A stretch of DNA of 64,000 nucleotides from JAFLBI01 sp964616465 (GTDB lineage Bacteria > Bacteroidota > Bacteroidia > Chitinophagales > Chitinophagaceae), in the NCBI GenBank assembly GCA_964616465.1, contig CAZTTO010000001.1, positions 1 to 64,000 of the forward strand. The letters run 5' to 3'. The position numbers were made by a program, and so were the translations under genes. Each line of letters starts with the position of its first letter. Within the stretch, counting starts at the first letter, position 1. Below the pieces are notes generated by a model. The model was given only the letters and a program-made list of their open reading frames with translations, was not told where the DNA came from and searched no databases. Below, piece by piece: positions 1-8,398 of the stretch.

Positions 1-2
1 CC

Positions 3-149
3 ACCCATGACGAAGGAATGGGAAGGCGTTTGGGTAAGCCCCTCGTAGAAGTATCCAGGAACACAGTATGTATTCCTGTTCTGGGCACAAACTCCCATCC
101 AATAAAGTTGGAAGGAAGTTTTTTAAATAGTGTTAGAGATTGGAACTAA
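3..149 (+). CDS. 3' end of an unrecognised gene (partial)
   Basis: An open frame enters from the left edge and ends at a TAA, giving 48 C-terminal residues. I do not recognise the protein. The first 60 bases are about 55% GC, clearly richer than the AT-rich DNA that follows, so this may be the tail of a different kind of gene or a transferred remnant. Two minus-strand frames are also open over part of this stretch, so strand and frame are not certain. It would converge on the PUL-1 genes. Confidence 0.3.
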   Translation, partial: THDEGMGRRLGKPLVEVSRNTVCIPVLGTNSHPIKLEGSFLNSVRDWN

Positions 150-203
150 TAGTATGTAATAAAAATAACTGATGCTACCCACTGCCGTTAAATTTTATTA
201 ATT

Positions 204-236
204 AAATAAAGGCTCTTGACTCCCATTCCTTTATTT
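204..236 (-). terminator. weak terminator-like hairpin at the end of PUL-1
   Basis: A 9-bp inverted repeat (AAATAAAGG with CCTTTATTT) with a 15-nt loop overlaps the stop codon of the glycerophosphodiesterase gene. Read on the minus strand it is followed by T-rich sequence. The stem is AT-rich and the loop long, so this is a weak candidate for the end of the PUL-1 transcript. Confidence 0.3.
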
Positions 237-1034
237 CTTAGAAATTATCTCTAATAACAACTCAGGCTCATCGGTAGTAATAAATTGAAAGCCATTAGTA
301 AGCAACCACTTCATCTGCTCCTTTTTGTTTACTGTCCAGGCATTGAGTTGTAAACCTAGGGACTTAGATTGCTCAATGTATAAAGGGTTCTTTTGATAAA
401 CACTGTAGTTGTAATCGAGTCCGGCAATTCCATCTTTCTTGACTTCTTCGGGTGTTTTATTGCCACTTAAGTATTGCACTGAAGCTGTTGGATCAACTTG
501 TAATACTTCAAGCAAAATATCATAATCAAAACTGATGTATACCGACACATCCTTTGCTCCAAATTGATGGACCATTTCAACAACCTTTCTTGCTGTAGCC
601 CTTGCCCAATCTTTTCCACGAACAGAAGGCTTTATTTCTAGTACCAACTTCGTTTTGCTCTGTTGTTTCCCTAACAATAGAAAATCTTTAAGTAAGGGAA
701 TTTGTTCTCCATTGGATAGTTTTTTTGAAAGCAAAGAATCGTACACATTAGTTTGGATAGGAATTCCAAAAAAATCGGCATCGTGATTAATCACCAATAC
801 ACTATCGGCTGTCATATGAATATCAAATTCAGAACCTCCGCATCCCATATCCATAGCAGCTTTTAAAGAAGCGAATGAATTTTGAGGCGCACCTGAGTTC
901 TTCCATGCGCCTCTGTGTGCAATCACACAATTCGAAAAATCATTTGAGATACTTTCGGGTAGTTTGAATGACATAATTGAAACTAGGAATAAACTACAAG
1001 CTACTAAAATAGATGCTGCCGAAATTGTTTTCAT
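231..1034 (-). CDS. glycerophosphodiester phosphodiesterase family protein
   Basis: This 267-residue protein has a hydrophobic N-terminal export signal and a complete GDPD TIM-barrel domain. Visible motifs are His40-Arg41-Gly, the metal-binding pair Glu69-x-Asp71, and the second catalytic His84 in an NHD motif. The usual PEN(T/S) after the first motif reads PQNS here. The family splits glycerophosphodiesters into an alcohol and glycerol-3-phosphate. It is the last gene of PUL-1 on the minus strand, next to an SGNH esterase and an EEP-fold enzyme. In that setting it could remove phosphoglycerol groups from a glycan rather than act on lipid head groups; this is inference. The domain call is firm, the substrate is not. 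Confidence 0.88.
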   Translation of the reverse strand: MKTISAASILVACSLFLVSIMSFKLPESISNDFSNCVIAHRGAWKNSGAPQNSFASLKAAMDMGCGGSEFDIHMTADSVLVINHDADFFGIPIQTNVYDSLLSKKLSNGEQIPLLKDFLLLGKQQSKTKLVLEIKPSVRGKDWARATARKVVEMVHQFGAKDVSVYISFDYDILLEVLQVDPTASVQYLSGNKTPEEVKKDGIAGLDYNYSVYQKNPLYIEQSKSLGLQLNAWTVNKKEQMKWLLTNGFQFITTDEPELLLEIISKK

Positions 1035-1127
1035 GTCTTATTGTTGACTTTTAGAAAGACATTCATAAGAAATGAAGTTAAAGGAATTAAAGGATAGTCA
1101 TTCTTTAACTCATTGTTAATTGAAACG

Positions 1128-1784
1128 CTACTTCATCCATTTACTCAGTAAGCCTTGCCAAATCTTGTACCCTTCTGCATTCATATGTAAGCGATCTTTT
1201 AAGAAGATATCTTCTTTAGGTTTGCCATTACTATCCAACATAGCTGTGTACACATCTACATAGCCAGTATTAGCTTGCTTGGATAGAAAATCAGCAATAG
1301 CTGCATTGGCTTGCTGATATTTTTCAAGAAGGTGCTGTCGCGATGGACTGGGCTTCATGGACACATACACAAAACTTACTTTTGGAAATCTTTGTCGAAT
1401 GAAGCTGTACAAAGTATTGAATCTTTTCAATACTAAATCAACTGTAACAGTATCACTTGATGCAAAATCATTTTCGCCACAATACATTATAATGCGCTTA
1501 GGTTGATGCGGAAAAATAACATCATACCTATATCTAATTAAATCTGCTAAAGTTGAGCCACCAAAAGCCCGATTAACAATATGTTTTCCAGGAAAATAAT
1601 CACTTACATCTCTCCACATGGTAAAAGATGAACTACCTATGAGCAAAATTGAATTGGGCTTTGGAAAATCTGAACTATCTTTTTGCTTTAAACGATTGAC
1701 TTCATTATAGAAAGGAAATGGTTCTTGTGAAAAACTTTGTTGCCCAATAAATACCAACAAGAGTAGTCCAATAATATGTTTCAT
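1128..1784 (-). CDS. SGNH/GDSL-type hydrolase, exported
   Basis: The 218-residue protein starts with a signal peptide (about residues 1-19). It has SGNH blocks: a Gly-Ser-Ser nucleophile motif with Ser52 as likely nucleophile, a Gly-Glu-Asn-Asp block III near residue 103, and a C-terminal Asp197-x-x-His200 dyad. Such enzymes are esterases, often deacetylating or deacylating glycans or lipids. It sits 11 bp downstream of the EEP-fold gene on the same strand, so the two are probably co-transcribed. In the context of PUL-1 it may remove acyl groups from the target glycan (inference). Confidence 0.85.
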   Translation of the reverse strand: MKHIIGLLLLVFIGQQSFSQEPFPFYNEVNRLKQKDSSDFPKPNSILLIGSSSFTMWRDVSDYFPGKHIVNRAFGGSTLADLIRYRYDVIFPHQPKRIIMYCGENDFASSDTVTVDLVLKRFNTLYSFIRQRFPKVSFVYVSMKPSPSRQHLLEKYQQANAAIADFLSKQANTGYVDVYTAMLDSNGKPKEDIFLKDRLHMNAEGYKIWQGLLSKWMK

Positions 1785-1795
1785 AGTAGGTTATT

Positions 1796-2659
1796 TTATT
1801 TCCATCTAAACTTGGCTATCACAGGCAAGTGATCGGAGGGATATTTTAAATCATATGAATCAGTAAGCGTTGCATATTGCTCTACTTGTAGGTTAGTTGA
1901 CTTTGGCAGAAAAATATAGTCAATGCAACGGTTGGGCTTTTTTGTAAACTGAAATGCATTCCATGTATCAGCAGCACCATAAGGAGGAAATGTACTTACA
2001 CTTCTAGCATGATTCATTTTTTCTAACATCGCCTGTGCTGGGGATTCTTCAGGTGTACTATTAAAGTCACCCATAATGATGAGCTCCATTTTTTTGTTAT
2101 TCATGAGCTCTTGTGACTTTGCTAGAATTAGTTTGGCAGATTCTAATCTGGCTTGTTTTCCAACATGATCAAAATGTGTATTCATTACCAAAATTCTCTT
2201 ACCTGACTTTTTCAATTGAAAAATCCCCCATGTGCAAACCCTTGGCAACGCAGCATCCCAACCTTTGCCAGGTACATCCGTAGTTGGAGCCAACCAAAAT
2301 GTTCCTTCTTGTAAAAGTTTCATATTTGCTTTGTTATAGAAAATGCAAGAGTACTCACCCTTCTCTTTCCCATCGTCGCGCGCTACACCAATACGACCGT
2401 AATCAGAAAATTTACTTTCTATGTACAACAACTGATTGTGTAACACTTCTTGTAGTCCTATAAAATCAGCACCATGGTACCTTAATAGTCCAACTACTTG
2501 ATCTTTTCGAACATCCCATCTGTTATCACCGTCAGAAGCTACATCTAGTCTAATATTATAGCTTAAAGCAGAAAATGTTTGCGCTTGTAGTTGACAAAAC
2601 GATAACAATACAAGCAGTACAAAAAGTACAGTTTGCTTATTTCTATTTAAGAATTTCAT
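1796..2659 (-). CDS. endonuclease/exonuclease/phosphatase (EEP) superfamily enzyme, exported
   Basis: The 287-residue protein has a signal peptide (about 1-26) and a complete EEP fold. Motifs seen are Asn35 in an SYNIR motif, Glu71 in GLQE, an N-T-H-F-D-H block, a GDFN block, and the terminal Ser275-Asp276-His277. These are the metal-binding and catalytic residues of the superfamily, which includes DNases, sphingomyelinases and phosphodiesterases. Export and a place in PUL-1, 4 bp from the GH3 gene, argue against a DNA repair role. It more likely acts on a phosphodiester or phosphate in the periplasm or at the surface; the substrate is unknown. Confidence 0.85.
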   Translation of the reverse strand: MKFLNRNKQTVLFVLLVLLSFCQLQAQTFSALSYNIRLDVASDGDNRWDVRKDQVVGLLRYHGADFIGLQEVLHNQLLYIESKFSDYGRIGVARDDGKEKGEYSCIFYNKANMKLLQEGTFWLAPTTDVPGKGWDAALPRVCTWGIFQLKKSGKRILVMNTHFDHVGKQARLESAKLILAKSQELMNNKKMELIIMGDFNSTPEESPAQAMLEKMNHARSVSTFPPYGAADTWNAFQFTKKPNRCIDYIFLPKSTNLQVEQYATLTDSYDLKYPSDHLPVIAKFRWK

Positions 2660-2663
2660 ACAA

Positions 2664-4964
2664 TCATTTTAAGTTAAAGCTAATAGTTTGAACATCTTTA
2701 CTATTTGGTCCTACCATAACATGAAACTCACCTGGCTCAGCTACAAATTCTAAATTGGCATTATAAAATTTTAAATCGTTGATACCAATTTTAAAGGTCA
2801 CAGTCTTTTTTTCACCAGCTTCAAAATTTAATTTTTGAAACCCTTTCAACTCTTTCACTGGTCGGCTTACAGAACCTACTACATCTCTAATATACAATTG
2901 CACAACTTCCTCTCCTGCTCTGCTACCTGTATTGGTAATATCAACAGACACTTCAATGGTCTCATTCGATGAAATGCTTGTTTTATTCAAACGAGGTTTG
3001 CCATATTCAAATTTCGTATAACTCAATCCATATCCAAATGGATATAAAGGTTCGTTGTTTACATCCAAGTAATTGCTCTTGAATTTAGTAAACCACTTAT
3101 TAGGATCCTGTGGACGCCCAGTCATTTTATGATTATAAAAAATTGGAATTTGTCCTACATGCTGCGGAAAAGTAGAAGTTAATTTTCCGCTCGGATTCAC
3201 ATCACCAAAAACCACATCTGCAATAGCATAACCTGCTTCTGAACCAGGAAACCAAACATGCAGTATTGAAGGAATATGCTTCGACTCCCAGCTTAGTTCT
3301 AAAGGCCTTCCAGAAAAAACCAACGCTACTACTGGCTTACCTGTTTTGACTAATGCATCTAACAATCTTCTTTGAGATTCTGGAATCCTAATGTCTGTCC
3401 TGCTACTGCTTTCACCACTCATTTCTGCACTCTCACCTACTGCAGCAACAATCACATCAGACTCTTTCGCAATAGCTAGTGCTTCTTCAATCATCGCCTG
3501 TGCATCTCTTCTATCCCATTTCACTGTTTTGCCAAACATACTCGCACGAACATTAAATGAACTATCATCATGCAAATTAGATCCATGAGCATATTTCCAC
3601 TGAATGTTGGATCCTCCAACTTCACTCAATCCTTTTTTTACTGATATAGCATTTTTGCTATCGGCAGCTACAGCCCATGTACCCACCATGTTTACGGCAT
3701 TATCTGCAAGTGGGCCAACCAATGCAATGGTTCCACTTTTTTTTAGTGGAAGAATACTATTTTCATTCTTCAATAGCACTAATGAAGAAGCAGCTGTCTT
3801 TCTAGCTACAGCTCTATTTTCAGCTGTATAAATATCACGATCTACTCTTTCAGGCTGAATGTATCTAAATGGGTCTTCAAACAAACCCAGTTTGTACTTA
3901 GCTTCTAAAATTCTTCTACATGCTTGGTCAATATCTTGCTGAGTAATTTTTCCTTCTTTAAGAGACTGTTGAAGTGTAAGTAAAAATCCTTCACCTACCA
4001 TATCCATATCAACACCTGCTTTGAGTGCTTGTGCAGAAACTTTTGGTAAATCACCCACACCGTGATCAATCATTTCATTGATACCAGTATAATCAGTTAC
4101 AACAAATCCTTTAAAGCCCCATTCTTTTCTCAATACATCTGTAAGCAACCATTTATTACCAGTTGCAGGAATACCATCAATTTCATTGAAAGATGCCATT
4201 ACAGAACCAGCTCCTGCTTCAATTCCTGCTTTATAAGGCAAAAAGTATTCGTTGTACATTCTATGCCTACTCATATCTACTGTTCCATAATCTCTTCCTG
4301 CATCGGGCGCACCATATAAAGCAAAGTGCTTGATACATGCCATCATGGTTTGTGCATCTTTAAGGTTTTTACCTTGATAACCACGCACCATTGCTTTCGC
4401 AATTTCACCTCCTAAAAAAGGATCTTCCCCTGATCCTTCAGCCATCCTTCCCCATCTGGGATCTCTGCTTAAATCAACCATTGGACTGAAAGTCCAGTGA
4501 ATGCCTTCCGCGGTTGCCTCTTTTGCGGCAATTTGAGCTGATTGCTCTATTGCTTGCATATCCCAACTACATGCCAATCCGAGTGGAATAGGGAAAACAG
4601 TTCTATAACCATGAATTACATCCATCCCAAACAATAATGGAATCTTTAAACGACTCTTTGAAATAGCTAGCTCTTGAACTCTTTTAATTTTTTGTAGGTC
4701 CTTGATATTAAATAATCCGCCAACTTTCCCTTCTTCAATGTTTTTCATGAAGTTATTACTCGTAGCAGTTCCAGTTGTAATATCACCTGCAGCAGGAAGA
4801 TTTAGCTGACCAATTTTTTCAGTCAATGTCATTTTCTTCATCAACTGATCAATAAACTGGTTCATTTTAATTTCTTCAGCCGAGAGCGTAACAGTTTTTT
4901 TGGCCTGAGAAAATGCAAGTGAACTAAGCAACAAAATCGAAACAATGCAAATTAACTTTTTCAT
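2664..4964 (-). CDS. bglX: GH3 beta-glucosidase, exported (BglX-like), PUL-1
   Basis: The 766-residue protein has a signal peptide (about 1-19), an N-terminal GH3 TIM barrel, a GH3 C-terminal alpha/beta domain and an Fn3-like tail from about residue 670. The KHF motif is present, and the likely nucleophile is Asp291 in a VVTDYTG motif. The length is normal for BglX-type enzymes. The family releases terminal beta-linked glucose from oligosaccharides. It follows the GH144 gene by 15 bp and would finish glucan oligomers made by the two GH144 enzymes in the periplasm. A second copy of the family is encoded at 49133-51409 in PUL-2. Confidence 0.93.
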   Translation of the reverse strand: MKKLICIVSILLLSSLAFSQAKKTVTLSAEEIKMNQFIDQLMKKMTLTEKIGQLNLPAAGDITTGTATSNNFMKNIEEGKVGGLFNIKDLQKIKRVQELAISKSRLKIPLLFGMDVIHGYRTVFPIPLGLACSWDMQAIEQSAQIAAKEATAEGIHWTFSPMVDLSRDPRWGRMAEGSGEDPFLGGEIAKAMVRGYQGKNLKDAQTMMACIKHFALYGAPDAGRDYGTVDMSRHRMYNEYFLPYKAGIEAGAGSVMASFNEIDGIPATGNKWLLTDVLRKEWGFKGFVVTDYTGINEMIDHGVGDLPKVSAQALKAGVDMDMVGEGFLLTLQQSLKEGKITQQDIDQACRRILEAKYKLGLFEDPFRYIQPERVDRDIYTAENRAVARKTAASSLVLLKNENSILPLKKSGTIALVGPLADNAVNMVGTWAVAADSKNAISVKKGLSEVGGSNIQWKYAHGSNLHDDSSFNVRASMFGKTVKWDRRDAQAMIEEALAIAKESDVIVAAVGESAEMSGESSSRTDIRIPESQRRLLDALVKTGKPVVALVFSGRPLELSWESKHIPSILHVWFPGSEAGYAIADVVFGDVNPSGKLTSTFPQHVGQIPIFYNHKMTGRPQDPNKWFTKFKSNYLDVNNEPLYPFGYGLSYTKFEYGKPRLNKTSISSNETIEVSVDITNTGSRAGEEVVQLYIRDVVGSVSRPVKELKGFQKLNFEAGEKKTVTFKIGINDLKFYNANLEFVAEPGEFHVMVGPNSKDVQTISFNLK

Positions 4965-4979
4965 ATCCTTTCAATTGAA

Positions 4980-6674
4980 TTATAAGTGAGGGCTACTAAA
5001 GCCAAGTTTTCTTAATCCATTTTTCACTTCTGGAATTTTCATACACAAATTCCACATCATTGCAGATCGATGATTTTCAATCATAATTATTTGCGGTCCC
5101 TGATCAATTGCTAAGAAAGAGGAAGCAAACCAATTATCTTGAATTGAAAACGCATCTATAAAACCATATTCCTTCCATAGTTGATCGCCGAGCACTTGAT
5201 AAAAAAAGCGAATGGCGCGCATGCTTTCTTCAGGTGTGTATGGTATTGAACCTATAGCTGCTGTAGGTGCAATTACTCCTCTATCGTTGGTTGGACTAGA
5301 AGCAGTGTATCCACCAGGAATATCACTAGCCGTTAAGCCCCAGCAAGCGTTGCTATATCCTCTTCTTTGTAGTGGATTTTGAACGCAATATTGGTAGTTG
5401 ATTAAAGAATGTGCACGATTCTGATTAAAATAATTAGCATGAACATCTTGTAATTGCCTTGGATCAATGCCTAAAAAACTATAATGTGAGAAAAATAAAG
5501 GTCCTCCTAATTGTGGCCCCAACGGAAGCGTGATACCATAGAACTGATTTCCATTTCTCATAGCACCGTCTCTCGCCCATCCTTGTTGATAAACTGTTGC
5601 AGGTATTGTATGGGTTGGAGATCCTGCTGCAAGAACATAAGTAACCAAACACTCATTCCATCCTTGAATTCGAAGGTTCATAGTCCATGCCCTATCTGGA
5701 CTCCAATGCCAATACAATACTTGTTGCCCATCTCGCCTGAACCAATCCCATTCAACTGCATTGTAGATGCCTGTAATTTTTTGCCCAAGTGAAACTTCAG
5801 CTGGCAAGTTAAAATACTCACGTGCTGCTAACAAGCCCATGACTAAAAAACTAGTTTCAACTAAATCAGCACCATTGTCATTAGCACTAAAAGGAATGGT
5901 GGCACCTGTAGTTCCATTTAACCAATGCGCAAAAGCACCTTTGTATCGTGTGGCTTTTGTAATTAAAAAATCTGTGATAGTCTGAATCCTATTGTAGGCC
6001 TGTGATCTTGTAATAAATCCTCTTTCAACAGCAATAAGCATACTCATGATGCCAAATCCCGTTCCACCTGTAGTTACTAGTTCGCCACTTGTATTTCTCT
6101 CTCTAGCCATGCCACTTACTGGGTGACCAAAATCCCAGAAATAAGCAAAGGTTCTTCTTTGAATGAGCGTTAATAATGAATCATCAGTAATTGCCGGGAA
6201 CTTCGGTGTTGAATCAATTGGTGCAAACAATGACCAAGATCTATCTTGACTCAACTGTTGTGCTCTTACAGATTTTAATTGTGTGGTGAGTCGAAGGGTA
6301 TATCTTTCAATACTCCTCATTCCTCCCGTTTGTGGTTGCACTCGAATAACACTATCACCATTTGTTAAGCTAATATCAAATGGAACTGAAGTGCCACTAG
6401 GATGCGTTATTCTAACTGCATTACTGAGCGTTGATCTGTCTAATTTGGTATTAAATTGAAATTGAATAACAGGTCTAAAATTATTGATATAATATTCCGA
6501 CAGTCCTTGTATGCCATCAACACTAAATTGAGTTAATTGAAGTGCAACAGGAGGCTCTTCTGCTGGAGTTGATTGCTTTTTACAAGCTAGCAGTCCAAAT
6601 AGTAGAGCAGCAAACAAGCATAATTTTGCATTTGCGAATCCGAATCGTTTGAATATAGTTGGTGGATTCATCAT
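4980..6674 (-). CDS. GH144-type glucanase lipoprotein with N-terminal Ig-like domain
   Basis: The 564-residue protein has a lipoprotein signal with the lipobox ending at Cys31. An Ig-like/Big-type domain follows (about 45-152), then a glycoamylase-fold (alpha/alpha6) domain (about 165-562). The domain shows the family's GGTGFGIM motif, an N-D-N-G-A-D-L-V-E motif with acidic residues, and a terminal ENHRS(A/G)MMWNL block. GH144 enzymes cleave beta-1,2-glucan; the founding member is from Chitinophaga pinensis. Its ATG overlaps the preceding gene by 4 bp, which suggests translational coupling. The Ig domain and lipid anchor suggest a cell-surface enzyme, unlike its soluble paralogue at 8386-9738. 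Confidence 0.85.
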   Translation of the reverse strand: MMNPPTIFKRFGFANAKLCLFAALLFGLLACKKQSTPAEEPPVALQLTQFSVDGIQGLSEYYINNFRPVIQFQFNTKLDRSTLSNAVRITHPSGTSVPFDISLTNGDSVIRVQPQTGGMRSIERYTLRLTTQLKSVRAQQLSQDRSWSLFAPIDSTPKFPAITDDSLLTLIQRRTFAYFWDFGHPVSGMARERNTSGELVTTGGTGFGIMSMLIAVERGFITRSQAYNRIQTITDFLITKATRYKGAFAHWLNGTTGATIPFSANDNGADLVETSFLVMGLLAAREYFNLPAEVSLGQKITGIYNAVEWDWFRRDGQQVLYWHWSPDRAWTMNLRIQGWNECLVTYVLAAGSPTHTIPATVYQQGWARDGAMRNGNQFYGITLPLGPQLGGPLFFSHYSFLGIDPRQLQDVHANYFNQNRAHSLINYQYCVQNPLQRRGYSNACWGLTASDIPGGYTASSPTNDRGVIAPTAAIGSIPYTPEESMRAIRFFYQVLGDQLWKEYGFIDAFSIQDNWFASSFLAIDQGPQIIMIENHRSAMMWNLCMKIPEVKNGLRKLGFSSPHL

Positions 6675-8398
6675 TTTAAATGTACTAAAGGTGATAAAGA
6701 AGAAACACCATTTTCATTAAAAGCTTCAATCGCAAAATAATAGCTCTGTCCTTTTGTGAGCGACTTAAGCAGATGTTCGTTTTGCTCATATAATAACCAA
6801 GAACTGTATAACTTATCAGGTGCTATACCCCATCTTATTTGATATCCTTGTGCCCCTTTTACTACAGGCCATTTTAAAAACACATCTCTTCCATCCGAAC
6901 TTCTTTGCGCCGATAATTGTGCAACCTTTTCTGGCATTTTACCAGTTCCTTTCCCAAATACACGCAATCCAGAAATTGCAAGATGAGGTGTAGGAACATG
7001 AATGTGATTATACCTAATATATCTTGCTTGAATGGGTGAATTCAATTCAACATAATCATTAGGAACGTCTAAGTAACTCAATGATTTATCAATTAGAGGA
7101 AACCATTTTTTTCCATCGACCGAACCTTCTATAGTATATCTATGATACAATCCATCTACTCTTCCATATAGATTAGATTTATAATCGTGGTAGTTAATTT
7201 GAATAGCATGTACTTCTCCAACCTGCTCCAAATCTATTTGTACCCATTGAGGATCTTTGGCTGAAGCAGCTAACCACCAGGTATTAACTTGTTCATCATT
7301 GATATTTGATGCAACATGTTTTTCAACTGCGCTACTAGCGGTAACAGGTTTTTTGTAAGACAACAACATCCATCCAGTAAATTGTCCTGCCTTCGGATGT
7401 CCTGGACCATAATGCGGATAATCGCCAAACCTAGAATTGCTATACATTAACCCAGCGCTATCAAAATATGTTGGGAACATACATAATCTTCTTTCCCAGT
7501 TTACATTTACAGATACTGCCATAGATCCGAAATGCCAAAACAATCCTGCAGGACCTTCCACTGTACTTCCATGTCCCGCCCCATTCATAAAACCACCAGG
7601 CTTATAAGAAAAAGGGTTATTAGGCATATACTTGAATGGGCCAGTAGGAGAATCTCCAATGTATGCACCATCGGCGTATACATTGAATTCAGTGCCAGGA
7701 GCTGCATACTGCAAATAATATTTCCCTTTGTATTTAGTCATCCATGCTCCTTCCAAATAACCTCCGAGCACAGTATCGGCGTGATTATGACCAAAACGCT
7801 CCCAACCATGTTCTTTCATATTCAATCCAATAAGTGTATCAACTTTTTGGAAGGGTTTAAAATTTTTATTCTTATCTAATTCTCTTACACGAATTGGCCA
7901 TTTATTCGATGAGCCCCAGTACATAAAAGACCTACCATCATCGTCAATAAATAATGCAGGATCTTGCAAATCGTGTAAAATAGAGGGGGTTGCTTTCCAA
8001 TCACCTTTCAATGGATCATCGGTATATAAAATACTCATCGAACCAGATGGATCGCCTGCTACGTACAATACCGAATCTTTGTAATTAAATGCTGCAGGTG
8101 CATTGCTGCCTTGGAAATACCATTTATCTGGTTTTACAAAACGCCAATGATGCAAGTCTGTTGAATGCCAGTAACCCAAAGAACGGGTAACGAACATGTA
8201 ATAACTATTCCGAAATCTAACAACAGCAGGATCTGCACCTGATCTATAAGACAAACCCTGATTGGCATTATAGATCATGTAAGTGTAATCTATATTTAAC
8301 GGGTTGCAATAAGTCTGTTGTGCTTTTACAACATAAGTAATAGCAAGTACAACAAATAGTGATAGAGTTTTCCTTATGATAGCAACTACTTCAGCCAT
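6671..8398 (-). CDS. GH43-like glycosidase with discoidin (F5/8C-like) and Fn3 domains
   Basis: The 575-residue protein has a signal peptide (about 1-27). A five-bladed GH43-like propeller runs from about 30 to 340, and the family's three acids are visible: Asp56 in ADPAVV, Asp146 in LQDPALF, and Glu216 in YLEGAWM. An F5/8C-like carbohydrate-binding domain (about 345-482) and an Fn3 domain (about 495-572) follow. GH43 enzymes usually remove arabinose, xylose or galactose residues; this subfamily is not one I can assign. It overlaps both neighbours by a few bases (13 bp and 4 bp), so it is clearly part of the PUL-1 operon and lies between two GH144 genes. Confidence 0.8.
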   Translation of the reverse strand: MAEVVAIIRKTLSLFVVLAITYVVKAQQTYCNPLNIDYTYMIYNANQGLSYRSGADPAVVRFRNSYYMFVTRSLGYWHSTDLHHWRFVKPDKWYFQGSNAPAAFNYKDSVLYVAGDPSGSMSILYTDDPLKGDWKATPSILHDLQDPALFIDDDGRSFMYWGSSNKWPIRVRELDKNKNFKPFQKVDTLIGLNMKEHGWERFGHNHADTVLGGYLEGAWMTKYKGKYYLQYAAPGTEFNVYADGAYIGDSPTGPFKYMPNNPFSYKPGGFMNGAGHGSTVEGPAGLFWHFGSMAVSVNVNWERRLCMFPTYFDSAGLMYSNSRFGDYPHYGPGHPKAGQFTGWMLLSYKKPVTASSAVEKHVASNINDEQVNTWWLAASAKDPQWVQIDLEQVGEVHAIQINYHDYKSNLYGRVDGLYHRYTIEGSVDGKKWFPLIDKSLSYLDVPNDYVELNSPIQARYIRYNHIHVPTPHLAISGLRVFGKGTGKMPEKVAQLSAQRSSDGRDVFLKWPVVKGAQGYQIRWGIAPDKLYSSWLLYEQNEHLLKSLTKGQSYYFAIEAFNENGVSSLSPLVHLK

